Positions 1 to 13,600 of a stretch of DNA of 64,000 nt are shown here, piece after piece. Where the stretch lies: positions 50,666,086-50,730,085 of the forward strand of contig NC_091135.1 in the NCBI RefSeq assembly GCF_041381155.1. Direction: 5' to 3'. Under the pieces are notes generated by a model. It worked only from the letters and a program-made list of their open reading frames with translations. It searched no databases and was not told the origin of the DNA. Within the stretch, counting starts at the first letter, position 1. Each line of letters starts with the position of its first letter. The position numbers and the translations under genes are program-made. This stretch comes from Argopecten irradians. Taxonomy: Eukaryota > Mollusca > Bivalvia > Pectinida > Pectinidae.

Positions 1-552
1 AATGTTAGCGCATCATGTTGAAATATATGTACAAAAAATGCAGCTTACACACCATTGTTCAAATGAAACACTAATTAAAAAGTTTTTTTTTCAATTTTAT
101 ACGATTGTTGGAACAGACGGTCCATTGATGGAATTCCGGAGCAGCTAGCTTCAATTTGGCGGGAAATGTTGTCAAATTCAGAGAGTACACAAAATATAGT
201 TCCACATCAACTTTATTTTTTTTCATCCCATTTATACAATATTTGATAAATAGTTTATTTGCTGATATATAATCTAAGATTTACATTACATTCATACATG
301 CAATATATTGAAGATTTGTCATATAGATACAATAAGCCAAACCGGATGCGCATTCACACTACTTGCAAAAGTGAGTGTTCCGGTGTGTGTATTCCTGCGT
401 GGCAACATCTGCGTTTACGCAAGTGTAAACGATTTTGCAGTTGATAGGGTTATATATCAAAGAGAAAATGGAAATGTAAATATTTATTAATAAATGATGC
501 AATATATTAAATATCAGAGTTAAAACACTGGTTGATTTTTTTTTCATTTTAG

Positions 553-740
553 GTATACACAATGTGAAACAACAAATTGAAGTATACAGCGATGGAACAT
601 GTTTTGAACGAACGACGCTAGGAGCGAACAGAAACCTTCATCAGGAAAACACATATCTTATGCTGCCTCCTAAGAATATCTCTAAATCCTCAGAATCTGT
701 CAATTACAGCAAAGCTTCGACGGAGAACATATCACTTTAA
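553..740 (+). CDS. Probable 3'-terminal exon of a gene entering from the left
   Basis: A pyrimidine-rich tract ending in TTTTAG precedes an open stretch that takes two bases to complete a codon (phase 1) and then runs 61 sense codons to TAA at 738-740. The peptide begins IHNVKQQIEVYSDG and ends in a hydrophilic Ser/Asn-rich tail (SKASTENISL). An AATAAA lies at 1383-1388, so a 3' UTR of about 650 bases is plausible. There is no good start codon, so this is an exon and not a whole gene; the earlier exons would lie before position 1 or were not recognised. I do not recognise the family. A phase-1 intron is common in extracellular or membrane proteins, and the tail could be a cytoplasmic or C-terminal extension, but that is inference. 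Confidence 0.4.
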
Positions 741-3700
741 TACAAAAAACAATTGTCATCTTGTGTCAACTCTCATTATTCCCATTTTTTCAATTCACGA
801 ACTGGCGATAACTCTAGCTTTTTACTTTTTACACATCCATTGGAACCTTCTTTAGGTCCATGTGCAATAGTATCCCTAACTCATATTGAACATATTAATG
901 GTCATAGAGGTGGTTTGTCGCATACAAAACCCAAGCCAATGACGTATATTGCGACCATCAAAATACTATGGATTACTATGGAAAACTAAAGTATTACAAT
1001 ATGTATATGAGATTATCTAGGAAAGAGAAATTCAGCCGTATGGTACATACTGCGAGGACTGTTACTTCGTCGATTAGCTTCGTTCTTTGGAGAAAGTGCA
1101 GGAAATTTTTTATTTTTCAATAATAGGTAATGGACATGTGGTGTACAGAGAGTCCGTGAAGAACGGGTGGTATTCAGTTTCTTTTCTTTGGAACTTTCGG
1201 AGATTAGCCGGACATATATTTAATGCAAACAATTCATTATGTGAATACAGTTGTACGAGTACATGTATATTGATTTTCCTTCTATATATTAGTTAGTATT
1301 TTTTTAGATAACCGAATCAATTAAATTCCATTCATAGATTGTTTTGTAATTATTTATCGTATTCGAGTGTTTTTTGGTTGATAATAAACCATTTAGCATT
1401 CTACATATTGATACCTTAACTTACATATTTGTGCTTTGTATATGGTCGTAGTTTAGTCAGTAGAAACTCGCGTCGTTGTATTTGATTACCTGAAAACCAT
1501 GCAAGTGATATTTCAAACTTCCACTGTTTTTGATAGTGAAAGCCAATGCCTTATTGCATAAAAACGAAAAACACCTAGCGTTTTTCAGACATCAGAAATG
1601 AAAATTACATTATATGAAGAGGACGATAGAGTACGGGCGGACGTGCTTTCAGCTTACATCTTAATCGTCGCCAGGGCAAAATAATTCGAATATAAAATTA
1701 CAATTTGGGTCCGTATATAAATGATGTTCAATGTATAATGAGATTAAGTTATCTGTACAAATGTCATTCATAGTGTTTTCAAAGTAGTTAGAAAGATATC
1801 AATGTTGTTATATTGCTCTAAGTAATACTGTTATTGTTCGTTATACATTTTTTTATTCTATGCTTTCTATACAGGTGTTCCCTTGGTGGATGTAAATGAT
1901 GATGTTGTTTCAGATATAGATCGATTTGGAATGTTCTTTTACTTTTTTTATTTCTAGGTGATGTGCTAAAATATTTTCATCAAATTATTTCCATGGTTTC
2001 AAATATATCAGTCATTATGTCAAGAAATCCGTTTGACATACATTGTATACACATAATTCATGTCCATATACATTATATTGTAAGTAAAACCAATTTAAAG
2101 AAAATTGTGACTAATATTTTTCTTGCGGGGTTTAAGGTTCAGCATTAAATATTTCTGGATTTCCGATATAATACACTACGTAATTTAACACTAAGGTCAT
2201 TGAAGAACGTCTTCCTAATGTTATAATGTGTAATGCACTGCGTGTATAAATGTCTACTGCGTGTTTGGATATATGTATGGATGGGGACCTAAGGCATCAG
2301 ATGTCCCAACATGATACCACGATCCCTTCATATCTGGGTCGCAATTGTGATTCCCATGTAGGGCAATGTGGGTACTACGCATAGTTATAACATTCTACCT
2401 GCAGAGCATTTAAGATAAGTTTTCAGCAGAAATTTTAAAGCATGGAATACACAATACGTTTCAATGAACCGTATTCTCTCATATTTGAATTGTTTTAAAC
2501 GGATTTATCAATCTTATCCTTCTTAGTAGGAACTTTCACTGAAATTTAATCCAACTAACACTTTTTAGCGATTGTTATCAAGACACATTTCATTTTCACT
2601 ATTCGGTGTTTGACCCCCGGGCCTGGCAGCTGACCCAAAGCTATACACCTACATTTATCAAAACGTATCGTCCAAAGTCAATACCTCTTCACATAAAAGA
2701 AGCTGCAAATTAAGTTATATAGCAATCATTGCTTTAAAACGTATCAGGATATTATTTTACAAAATGTTACTCTATTGAAACAACATTGTTGGGGATGGGA
2801 GTATACAAAAATCATATGTCTGTCTGTTATTCGTAACCTGGCTCTAGTACAATGGGATAATCTAAGACTTAAGTTTTGACTTAGCCAACCACAAATTATA
2901 TAACTTATTGTAACGTCATCTTTGAATAGCTAAGTCTAAACGTTTAGGAAGTTCTGGACTCAAGATTGTTTCGTGATCCTGAGGCCAGGTCACTATACAT
3001 ACACCCATATCAATATATATCATTGTACACATTATTTGGTTTAAAAATGATTATCATGGGACAATAACGGCACGGACTCTTTTGGTTGGGTACAATTTAG
3101 ACATAGTTCGATTTCACGACACGGCACCCTAATGATATTGTATTGTAATCCGCTTTCCTTACACGGGTTTTGTGAAATGGCTAATAACTCGTATTTTGTT
3201 AAATTCAACTCATCGCAAAAATTAATAATGAAAAAATACGGGGACATCTTCTGATAGGGCAAATATTAGGTATTGCCGAATTTTGCTGAAATGTCATAAG
3301 GGATTTCGAAGAATAGAAAATACAACCTTTCAGTTTTCAAACCGTCAAATATCACGTGGTTGTTTTTTCACACTAGAAACTGTAAACTAATGGCTACTTA
3401 TAATTAGACTTCCATCCCGTTACCCCATATTTCAGACCATGCCAGTCAAACGTTCCTCCGTTTTATCCTCATGCTAACCTTTATCATAGCATGTGATATG
3501 TCACATTATAGACATCTATATGTAACAGCAGTTAACCAAGTTAGATCAAAATCGGTAAAAACAATGAACAATGACCTAAGTATCATGTCAACTAAAAAAT
3601 GCATGCAAATCTACATATAGTCCAAACATTGAAGTGTCAATGAAATTGGCCTAGCAGTTTGCAATATGTTGTTTAGATATATAGTAGTCTACCAAAACAA

Positions 3701-4390
3701 GTGAATAGGGACATGTTTACCAAGACAGCTTTCTGCAACATTTACACATGATATCCAACATTGCTGCCAACTATAATTGTAAATGATCTAGTGTTATGTT
3801 CATGTCCGATCCGGTCAAATCTGTGATTATCAGTACATAGGTCTGTAACCGCATGGTACCTGTTGTTCTACTGCGCATGTGTAATGTTTTGTTTTATTTT
3901 ACGCCATTAAAACGTTAAGATGTCATATTGCAGTGGCGCATCGTTCTTGACTTATATAACCCCTAAAACACAAGATCTAGTATTTTAGGAGTAGATGTCT
4001 GAACATTGTTTGGTTTCTACAAACACACAGACATGTGATTTCGTTGTCATGGTCTCAATTGAGAGTAAGCAGGGGTATTAATAAAATGAGGTTAACACTG
4101 TGGCTACAGACATATCTTCGGGAGCTCCATAGTGACGGGAATATTTTTGAGGCATTTACCGATATAGGAGGTAATTTTTGTATAAAAAACCCCAATCAGA
4201 TAGATCCAACAATGTTCAAAGAATAGGAGTTTATACGCATGAAACAACGGATAAAACAAGAAGGGAAGTAATGTCAGCGGGGCCGTAACCAATGGGAAAT
4301 CACCATCCTAACTGGTTCCCAAAAGAACGTCTAAATTACAGCGCGAATGAGACATTTCACGATCCATGGATTGAGGAATAGTGGAAATGA
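741..4390. other. AT-rich stretch without recognisable genes
   Basis: After the possible 3' UTR (to about 1400) I see only short shadow reading frames, T-runs and no clear repeat or RNA gene. Confidence 0.4.
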
Positions 4391-4393
4391 CAG

Positions 4394-5082
4394 GTGTGTG
4401 CACAAATATTTAAAAAAGCGAATAATCTGCAACGCAGCCGTTGTCCCGAAATTAAGGACCAGGGCTACAAAATGCTAAGCAAGCCAGAACCATATGTTTT
4501 TTTAATCCCGTGCAGAATGGTCGTAGAAATGAGTATCCTACTGGAAAGGAAGATTGAGGAAAAATGTAAAAAGACAATGGCCGTATATGAAACAAAGATC
4601 GCGGTATTTGAGACATTAATAAACACAAAATGTGAGGAACCCAAAGTACGTGCCATCAATGTACCAGAAACCGTAATTATTGACTCGGTTATATCGGAAA
4701 CAATGGAAAGTAAAAGAGATGCAATAATTTGTCGGTGTTTGGAATCCCGGAGCAGTGAGAGGAAAGTGGTGTCTCAGATAAAGAAGCGATTAACGATAAT
4801 TTTATGATTGCGAAATGAACTCAACAGAAAACGGGTTAAAGGTTATATGGATAGAAAAACAAGATACGTGTTAAGACAAAACAAGACCATTTCTGGTTAC
4901 TCTGGGGTCAAAGGAAACAATAAGGACACTGGTAAAGAACATTAGAAACCTGCGAAATAACGAGAAGTTCAATAAATTACAGTTCAGAATCGACCTAACG
5001 AAGCCTGAACGTGAGAAAGAAAGAGTCGACGAGTTGTTGATGTGTTGTCAAGATATCGTCCGGAAACAAAAACAATTTTGAA
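4394..5082 (+). pseudogene. Degraded LINE ORF1-like coding remnant
   Basis: A 137-codon frame (4394-4807) with a Lys/Glu-rich, coiled-coil-like middle (ERKIEEKCKKTMAVYETKI) is followed, after stops and in another frame, by an open segment at about 4875-5082. That segment reads FLVTLGSKETIRTLVKNI, then NLRNNEKFNKLQFRIDLT, then KPEREKERVDELL. The pattern of a beta strand, a conserved Lys-x-x-Arg-Asn helix and then DLTxxxRE is what I know from the C-terminal domain of LINE ORF1 proteins. No reverse transcriptase follows, so this would be an isolated and broken fragment. The G+C content is higher than in the flanks, which fits former coding sequence. An unknown host pseudogene is the alternative. 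Confidence 0.35.
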
Positions 5083-5670
5083 ACAGTCTATTTTAAGTTA
5101 CACTGGCCTTTGTAGATGACCTTTTGACCCCAAATTAAATCCCAGATTCTAATTTCTCATATGCTATCATTGTATGAAGTTTGAACAAATTCCGTTGATG
5201 TATCCTCAAGTTTGGAAACTAATATTTGTGAACTAATTTATTTTAAATAGTTACAATGGCCTTTGCATTTGACCTTTTGACCCTCAATTCAATACCCAGT
5301 TGTACTTTTGTATGATACCATTGTTTGAAGTTTGATCAATATCCGTTGATTTTTACTTAAGTTATCGTCTGAAAACTAATATTTTGTGAAACAACCTATT
5401 TTTAGTAGCAGTGAGCTTTTTATTTGACCTTTTGACCCCAAAGTCAATCACAAGCTATGCTATCTTATATGTTACCATTGTATGGAGTTCGAGCAAATTA
5501 TGTTGTAGTGTTTTCAAGTTTTCACCTTTTTAGTCGACCCTTTGACCCCAAATTCAATCCCCAGCTGCATTTTCCGATATGCTTCCATTGTGTGAAGTTT
5601 GATCAAAACCCATCAAACAATTTGAAAGTTATCGTCTTGAAACCAAATCCGAACAGACAGACAAACACTT
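5070..5670. repeat. Degenerate tandem repeat, about 154-bp unit
   Basis: The core GACCTTTTGACCCC recurs near 5118, 5271 (one mismatch), 5426 and 5536 (one mismatch). Each is followed by AA(A/T)TCAATCCC-like sequence and a CATTGTATGAAGTTTGA-like block. Spacings are about 153, 155 and 110 bases. This is the divergent, translated-looking repeat type common in mollusc introns and intergenic DNA. The 113-residue frame across it is a shadow. Confidence 0.65.
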
Positions 5671-6093
5671 TTATCCCCTCCGGTTTCAACGGTAGGACAC
5701 TAAGAAAGAGTATTTCAAAAAGCAGATCATGTCTTATAAAAAATTGTAATGATACTTTTATTACAATTCTTCATCGGGTTGTCACTTATGGGTATTAAAA
5801 TGTAATAGCACCTTTTGGGAAACTTTCTTAACGGCGAAATTAATAGCTGTGATTAGCAAAAATTAACAGAGTCCTGTGTTATTAAGTAAATATAATAAAA
5901 AAAAAACCCTTGATACGACCTATTCTAATTTCTTATTTCCACCGTTGCTCGTTGTTTTCATAGGTCAAAGGGCCTAAAATGTAGACTTCTACTTTTCACT
6001 TCATAAGTGTGATGGTAACAATACACTTCATTTGGAAATTAATATAGTTAATATAGAAAATGTCATGTTCATAGAGGTAAATCAGAATTGTGA

Positions 6094-6226
6094 ATTATGT
6101 GATCCACACCCCCAATGGCTCTGAAAGGGGTCAAATGTTAAGAATACCTTTTTGATGGTACAATCATTATGTGATCCACACCCCCAATGGCTCTGAAAGG
6201 GGTCAAATGTTAAGAATACCTTTTTT
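6094..6226. repeat. Recent 72-bp tandem duplication
   Basis: About 60 identical bases, from TTATGTGATCCACACC to GTTAAGAATACCTTTTT, occur at 6095-6153 and again at 6167-6225, offset by 72 bases. Near-identity suggests a recent local duplication. Confidence 0.85.
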
Positions 6227-7531
6227 CTCACCTCACAGGTCACAAAGAAACTGTATTATATTTTTCGTATATCGACGGGTCATAAGGCCCATTTCAAAAT
6301 CTGTAAATCGTTTTTTTTCTTGGCATTTCACATCTTCATTATTTGTTCAATATACATTATTGGAAATGAGTAAACAGTATATTCACGATGTGTGCCTCTA
6401 TAAGATATTATTTTATATAATATAGTGAGCAAAGAGATTGCTACAACTATAAAGATGTTTCAAGTACTTGAATAACGGTATATAATGATAGCGAGATGCT
6501 ATTTAATAATGATGCATAAACAATTATTATGAATAGTAATACATTAAAGGCTATCAATAAGCGAAGAGACGAGACATGTTCATTATAAGGTATCAGATAT
6601 TGTCTTGGTCACATTGTAAATTGATGTGATTGTGCCTGCCTCCATGTTATATACAAATTTTACTGTACTGATCTCTAGTCAACATCCATCCGATTACAAT
6701 CGCTTTTATCCCAGTACCCTGTCCAATTATATACATAAATCAATATTTAATTGGCTTTGAAGATCCCCCATCTCCATTGTCCTTAGAGTTTTACACACAA
6801 AAAACGTGATTGATGTTCTACGATTATCCATGATAATGAAGAGCCAGTGGAATTCTTTACAAGCCTACCGGGATTCGGTATGATATATAGTGAATTCTTT
6901 GGTTAAAAGGACGTACAATGTATCTCAACTACTGAGCGTATTGTTTGTGACGAGCTAATGATTTACCATAACACGTGATATGACAGATAATGCCACTTCA
7001 AGCGATTCCAGATACAAATGTTATTGAACGTGATCTATGACCTCCGAATGGTAGAAAAGGATAAAGGATTTCATTTAAGCATTGATGTCACTATTTTTTA
7101 ATTTTATCGGGGTATGAAAAAATATTGTTTGCAAACTGTGTGAAACGGCCCAGTTCAGCACAGAAGTTTAATAGGAAAGAAAGAAGGGGAAATAACCAAT
7201 GTGCTCATACATAACAACCACTGCCTATAGTATCAAGAAAGATGGGTTGATACGTCATTATTTGATTAGTGGTGCATTTAATATAATCACAGGATTGGTT
7301 TTATTTTTATCGATGTAAAAAAATCTCTCAACAAGTGTTGGATTGCTAACAACGATTCTCGGCAACAGTTAAACCTTGACGTGATAACAATAAAACAACC
7401 TGTGATTTTTTAATGCAGTATTACTAGAGGGTTGATATACTTAGATGACAATGGTGTGTGGGGAGAGGGTACTCTCTATTTGTATGGCTGTATATATATT
7501 CAACAAGAAGGCTATATGTTATATATACACA
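6227..7531. other. Intergenic, no gene recognised
   Basis: AT-rich. Only a fragment of a dispersed repeat (TGATGTCACTATTTTTT followed by TTTGCAAACTGTGTGAA, about 7080-7145) can be picked out; relatives lie near 18,860 and 40,265. Confidence 0.4.
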
Positions 7532-7537
7532 TTTATT
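7532..7537 (-). terminator. Polyadenylation signal for exon 17b
   Basis: AATAAA on the minus strand about 30 bases after the exon 17b stop. Confidence 0.55.
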
Positions 7538-7563
7538 TACGCAGTTTGTATAATATTTAAGAT

Positions 7564-7690
7564 CTATTCCGCTACATAGTTGGGTGGGTAATGAAGATTG
7601 ACAGTTCCCGGACAAGATGGGGTACGACAGCACTTTCCTGCTGGGGCTGGTTCCAGATGACAATCGGACGGAAGGTTCCAGGTTACACAC
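7564..7690 (-). CDS. Exon 17b: alternative distal terminal exon
   Basis: The acceptor TTGGAAG is followed by one base and [16 protein letters not shown], then [10 protein letters not shown] and [15 protein letters not shown], then TAG. It is a paralogue of exon 17a: the same phase, the same cysteine spacing, the shared GKCCRTP core and a Tyr-rich NY-x(2)-E ending. Its own AATAAA lies at 7532-7537. Joined to exon 16 it also completes a VWC-like domain, giving 919 residues. It could instead be a dead duplicate, but it has no stop or frame damage. Confidence 0.75.
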
Positions 7691-10600
7691 CTTCCAATAG
7701 GAACCAGACACTCACAAATAGGTCGGTCAAAATAGTTTGTTTTTTAATTTGATCTTTTTAACATCATATGAAAAAAATGCCTATCTTTGAAACAGAGACT
7801 ACGTTGGCCAATTTAAAAAAAGTATGACATATTCTTTCTACAGATTATTGCACGAATAAACATTATAAGCAACATGCCATTAGTAAAAAAATGTCAAAGG
7901 AGACATATTATTGAGATTTAACGAATGAATTCTAGGTAATATATTTTTAAAGATACTATTTCCCGATGTGAGTTAATAACACATGTCTTTTATTGAGATT
8001 CAACAAGACACGTTTATACAAAAAACTTCCAGACGACCAAAAAGCAGGAGCGAACAGACATCTTGAGCATCGATTGGTTTATTCTGGGGTGTAGTTATCT
8101 GGATAATTAAGCTGAACGTAACTCGGGCATTGAGGCGTCCTGCAGCATTTCCCTGCAGCAGGAGGATTCATCCGACAAACGCTTGGGAGGTTATCCCACT
8201 GTACGCATCTTAAACAAAACCAGGGTTTGCTTAGCGTCAAGGGATTCAAAGTTCCGTATAGCCGGGAGATAAGCAAAGCATGTTAAGCGTTAAAGGTCAT
8301 TAGAGGAATTCAGTATGAGACAAACATATTTAACAGAAACAATATATGATGGATCAAAATACGCACAAAAAGTTGTTTATATACATTACATTTATGATAT
8401 ACCATGGCTTATGATCAATGCACATGTTGAAAACCAAGTGAATCATTGAAAAATCTATTGGACCAAATTTTTGTTTTTATATTGGGTATTGCGTGAAAAT
8501 ATGAATAATAGGCATACGTTAAGCAGAACACGTTGTGGAAGCGCATATACCAGCTACATTAAGCCAAGTTTCTGATAAGGTATAGCAGTATGTTAATTTT
8601 TTCGAACTAACAGATGATATTTGAGGATAAAGCAAGCAAATGGTCAATGCGAGTAGTCAAGTACCGCGGTCATCCTAAAGACTGACAGGTGCAAATGCCC
8701 AGATCAAAATTCAGAAAAGAGAGATAACTGATATATTGGGTTTACTTACAGCTGTTGGCAGCTATATCTGCCCTGGCTACCGTCAGTACAGGTGCACCTG
8801 TAGTCGCAACCGTCCTTCCACGTCTGTCCTTGTTGATAAGCCTGGCCCTTGTAGGCACAACCTTCGAGTAACAATCATTTGTGGTGATAATTGACTGATT
8901 ATAAAACAAAGAACAATCACATCTCCAATCATACTCCAAGACAACGACCAATGCCATACAGCTTACGAGCCTCAGAATATTGTTTGTTGATTGGAAAAGT
9001 GATCATTTTATTATCAACATTATTAGTATTTATCGTTTCTACAGATGTTATAACTTGAACTGGAATTTTGAAGGAATTTTGCAGAAAATGATGAAAGTAA
9101 TATTTGATTTTTAAACTTGTTCACAAAAGACTAATTTCAAATGTTAGTTTTCATTTGATTAAACCAAAGATCATTTTATTTACTTTTGTTCTTGTTTTTT
9201 TATTCCTTAAAGTAATATTCAATAACGTTATTTCAATCTGTTTGAATAACTGTAAGATTGTAACAGATAATTTCAATTTTATTAAAGTAACTGAAACATT
9301 TTTGTTTCATAATACTTGTTGTATAAATATGTTTAAATAACACAGAAATGGATAGTTTTCCTTAGTTATATGCACAAAAACAGCACTGAAAGGAATGATG
9401 ATGTAACATCATATGTCTATAGTAAGCGTACCAGTGTTCAGAACATTTAAGGATTTGAATAAATACTAAAATCCGAGAATGATACTGCATACGTCTATTT
9501 ATGCGCATGATATAATCGATACCATCCGAAAGAGAAGAAAGTGTGGATGCAAATCTTTGACTTTGAATAAATATCCATACTCAACAAAAATAAGCTTACT
9601 GTGTCATCTTTTCTGTCTTAATTATTTTTTATCGTGAACAATTTGCAAATGTCATTATCAGCTATTTTATGATTTGTGGATGCAGACAGTAAGATAAAAT
9701 ACCATATATATACTAACCGTTTGAGTGTCCAGTGACAACCCCAGAAGATCCAGTTCCACTTCCTGTCATACCGCTCATACCGCTACCTCCAGGTCCATAA
9801 TAACCACTTCCGGCATTGGTTCCAGATGTCATGGTTCCACCTACAAATTGACGGCAACTTGTTTATTAGTTTTCCTCCTAGTTCCATTTACTCATGGAAA
9901 TACGAAGCTAGTGCATTCGCTTGTGAATGACCTAATTGATATTTGACGTTAGACAACATATAACCTAACCGATTTTAAGTTCACCGAAATATTTCAATTC
10001 CATGTATTAATGGTGCTGATGCTAAAATCTTTACTGTATAAAGCTAAGTCATTAATTTTTAACATTTTAAATTGATAATGATTTACAGGTTCTAGTACAA
10101 CATTTTTACATATAAGGTTTCATTAGCTACATTTTAATAAATTTGTGTTACAAATTACATCCCAAAACAATGCACTTCTAAGTACTGTAACTCGTTCAAC
10201 GTTATCTTGACTTATTTCAGTAAAGCCAGTGATATTGATATTAAATTTTGTAATTCGAGCTGTGAAACGATTATCTACACCAAGTTATTACACTGTAAGT
10301 CATTGATTAAGGTTGGTTTTCAAACCCTAGATAAATTGCTATAAATGAAATGGTCAGCAGACTTTAACGCAAAATTGATTAAATGCCTATAAAAGAAACG
10401 CGTTAGAGCCAAGGTTAATTACCATATAATGATTAATCGATATCGTGTGTACGTACCGCTACATTTGTTGCAGGTCTTGGCGCAGTTGTCCTTCACCCAC
10501 CCGGCATAAGTAGCATCTGTACACACACTCTGACCATAGGCGGCGCAGTTACTGATTCTATCAGCACAGGAACCTGCAAAGATACTTCAAATATAGACAC

Positions 10601-13600
10601 ATACACACTAATTAAACCATTGCAGAGAGTGTTGGTTTTTGCTTGATTTTACATATAATGGACACGGATTGTATGAACCATGCGATAACGAGGATGTTAA
10701 AAGACAATATAAATACATCTCAATTTTAAATATTGGAACAGAATAAAATGCTTGGTCGATAATGTTTATTGAACAAAAAAATCAAAAGTACAAAGTTTTC
10801 AACTCCTTTTCGGTTTTGATATGCTATTTTTTATTCTCTTTTTTGTATCATTGTATTTGTGATCCATGATTGTTTTAAGTATTATTATTGGTAAATTTGT
10901 AACGGGTGAAAATATGTTCGTATTAATTGGAAGCGTCCTAGACAACGAGATCAATAATTATAGGTAGTTTGTATACCTAAGTTATCCAGGAAACAGTTCT
11001 ATTGGTTTTACCGTTATTGGTCAACGACACACATATATACCTGCTGTGAAGAAAGAACGATTATCACGAATTATTTATGACACAAAAATACATTAATTTT
11101 TGAACCACCTATCTATCATGTGATTCTTAAAAGGAAAGTTTTATTTCCCAATCCGTACAAAGATCGACAATCATCTACGTACCATACCCAGAACCACCTA
11201 CAGAAATAACACCACCTCCAGTTCCTGAACTACCGCCAGTACCGCCTGGGTATGATCCAATACCACTTCCACCGGTACCGTCTGGGTATGATCCAGTGCC
11301 GGTTCCACCGGTGCCGCTTGGGTAGGTTCCAGTGCCGGTTCCACCTGAACCACTTGGGTAGGTTCCTGTTCCAGTTCCACCGGTACCGCCTGGGTAGGTT
11401 CCAGTACCAGTTCCACCGGTACCGCTTGGGTAGGTTCCAGTGCCGGTTCCACCTGAACCACTTGGGTAGGTTCCTGTTCCAGTTCCACCGGTACCGCCTG
11501 GGTAGGTTCCAGTACCAGTTCCACCGGTACCGCTTGGGTAGGTTCCAGTGCCGGTTCCACCTGAACCACTTGGGTAGGTTCCTGTTCCAGTTCCACCTGA
11601 ACCACTTGGGTAGGTTCCTGTTCCAGTTCCACCGGTACCGCCTGGGTAGGTTCCAGTGCCGGTTCCACCTGTGCCGCTTGGGTAGGTTCCAGTGCCGGTT
11701 CCACCTGTACCGCTTGGATAAGTTCCAGTGCCGGTTCCACCGGTACCGCTTGGGTAGCCACCAGTGCCGGTTCCACTTGTGCCGCTTGGATAAGTTCCAG
11801 TGCCGGTTCCACCGGTACCGCTTGGGTAGCCACCAGTGCCGGTTCCACCTGTACCGCTTGGGTAGCCACCAGTGCCGGTTCCACCTGTGCCGCTTGGATA
11901 TATTCCAGTGCCGGTTCCACCTGTGCCGCTTGGGTAGGTTCCAGTGCCGGTTCCACCTGTACCGCTTGGATAAGTTCCAGTGCCGGTTCCACCGGTACCG
12001 CTTGGGTAGCCACCAGTGCCGGTTCCACTTGTACCGCTTGGATAAGTTCCAGTGCCGGTTCCACCGGTACCGCTTGGGTAGCCACCAGTGCCGGTTCCAC
12101 TGGTACCGCTTGGGTAGCCACCAGTGCCGGTTCCACCTGTACCGCTTGGGTACGTTCCAGTCCCTTCAATAAAATTCTTTATGATTAGATTGATATGGAT
12201 GTGCAAATAGTCTTTTGTCAAAACATGTTTTTATCTGGCCGTTCCAAGCAGGTGGAAGGTTGAAATGGACCACAGAAGCCACTCTTCTAATACATTACCA
12301 TAATCCGGTATGCTCAACGTCGTTGAATATAACTTCCATTCCAAAGTTCAATGGAATTTGAGGTTAAAGCATTGACATCTGTAAGCCAGGTTTCCCATGC
12401 ATACCATTTAAGCTGGCAGTGTTTTTTTATTTAGTTTACAACGAATCTTACTGTCACCATGCCTATGTTTCAACTGCAAGGAAAGGCTTTGACTCCTACA
12501 GGCTAAGTCTCCCATGTGTTTAATGAAAGCCGGCAATGAATTGTTACTTTTGGGATAGTATCCAGCGTATCTTGTTGACACCTTAGGTAGCTTCCAACTG
12601 CAGGGAAATACAATGATGCATACAAGCTAGGCTAGTTTTTGCTGTGCTCACACCTCGATGAAACCACATGTTTGTACAGCGTATGCAATATGTTAAGCTT
12701 TCATTGCTTGAGAAATTGGATGGTCTGCATTTTTGTGTTTTTCGTAAAATCAAATCTAACCGGAGGCAATAACTCTGTAACATGCGTTATATGCTTAAAC
12801 CCAAAACAATTATAGATAGCGTGAAAAGCAACAAAAAAATCTAACTATAGCATTCCAAAGCACGTTTTTTAGTATTATTATATTATGATTATATTATCAA
12901 CTTCATAAGTTGATTTGAAGTAAAATTTTGCTCCCCTTACTTATTTTACACATAACAATAAATGTAGTTACTTTTTCTTTTTGTTCATGGAATAGTGATG
13001 AAATTAAAAACAATCAACAAAAGAAAATAATAAAGTACATAATGATTCATTTGATGATCTAAGGACTAAAATTTGTTGTCATGCCATTTAAACGGCTATT
13101 GTATTTGTTACATATATTATTCAAAGTTAAACTTAATTTATTAGTTTTTTTAAAACATTTAAAAGACCATAAACAATATTGAAAACCATCCATCAACATT
13201 AAGATTACTTAAGACATTTTGTGTGTAATCAAAACAGGAACTGAAATCATTCAACAATGAGAAATGACACAATGGTATATCAGAAGAAGGAAAAAATGTA
13301 TAATAATACCTGTTCCGGTGTTCGGGTACATTACAGAGCCTGTTCCGGTGTTTGGATAGGCGCCAGTTCCGGTGTTGGGGTATATGCCAGAGCCAGTGCC
13401 GGTGTTGGGGTAGGTGCCGGAACCAGTTCCGGTCATGGGATAGGAGCCTGAGCCAGTTCCGCTGTTGGGATAGGAGCCTGAGCCAGTTCCGCTGTTGGGG
13501 TAGGAGCCTGAGCCAGTTCCGGTGTTGGGGTAAGAGCCTGAGCCAGTTCCGCTGTTGGGGTAGGTGCCGGAACCAGTTCCGGTGCCGCTACCAGTTCCGG

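Noticed and set aside
1871-1960. Possible exon after CTATACAG (VPLVDVNDDVVSDIDRFG)
   Set aside because: Open for about 25 codons in phase 1, but without a clear donor or partner exons.
11252-12172. 306-codon plus-strand frame (and a 323-codon second minus frame) over the repeat exon
   Set aside because: The 36-base unit is a multiple of three and lacks stops in several frames. Only the minus frame used for exon 13 joins its neighbours in phase and matches the Tyr-Pro-Gly theme.
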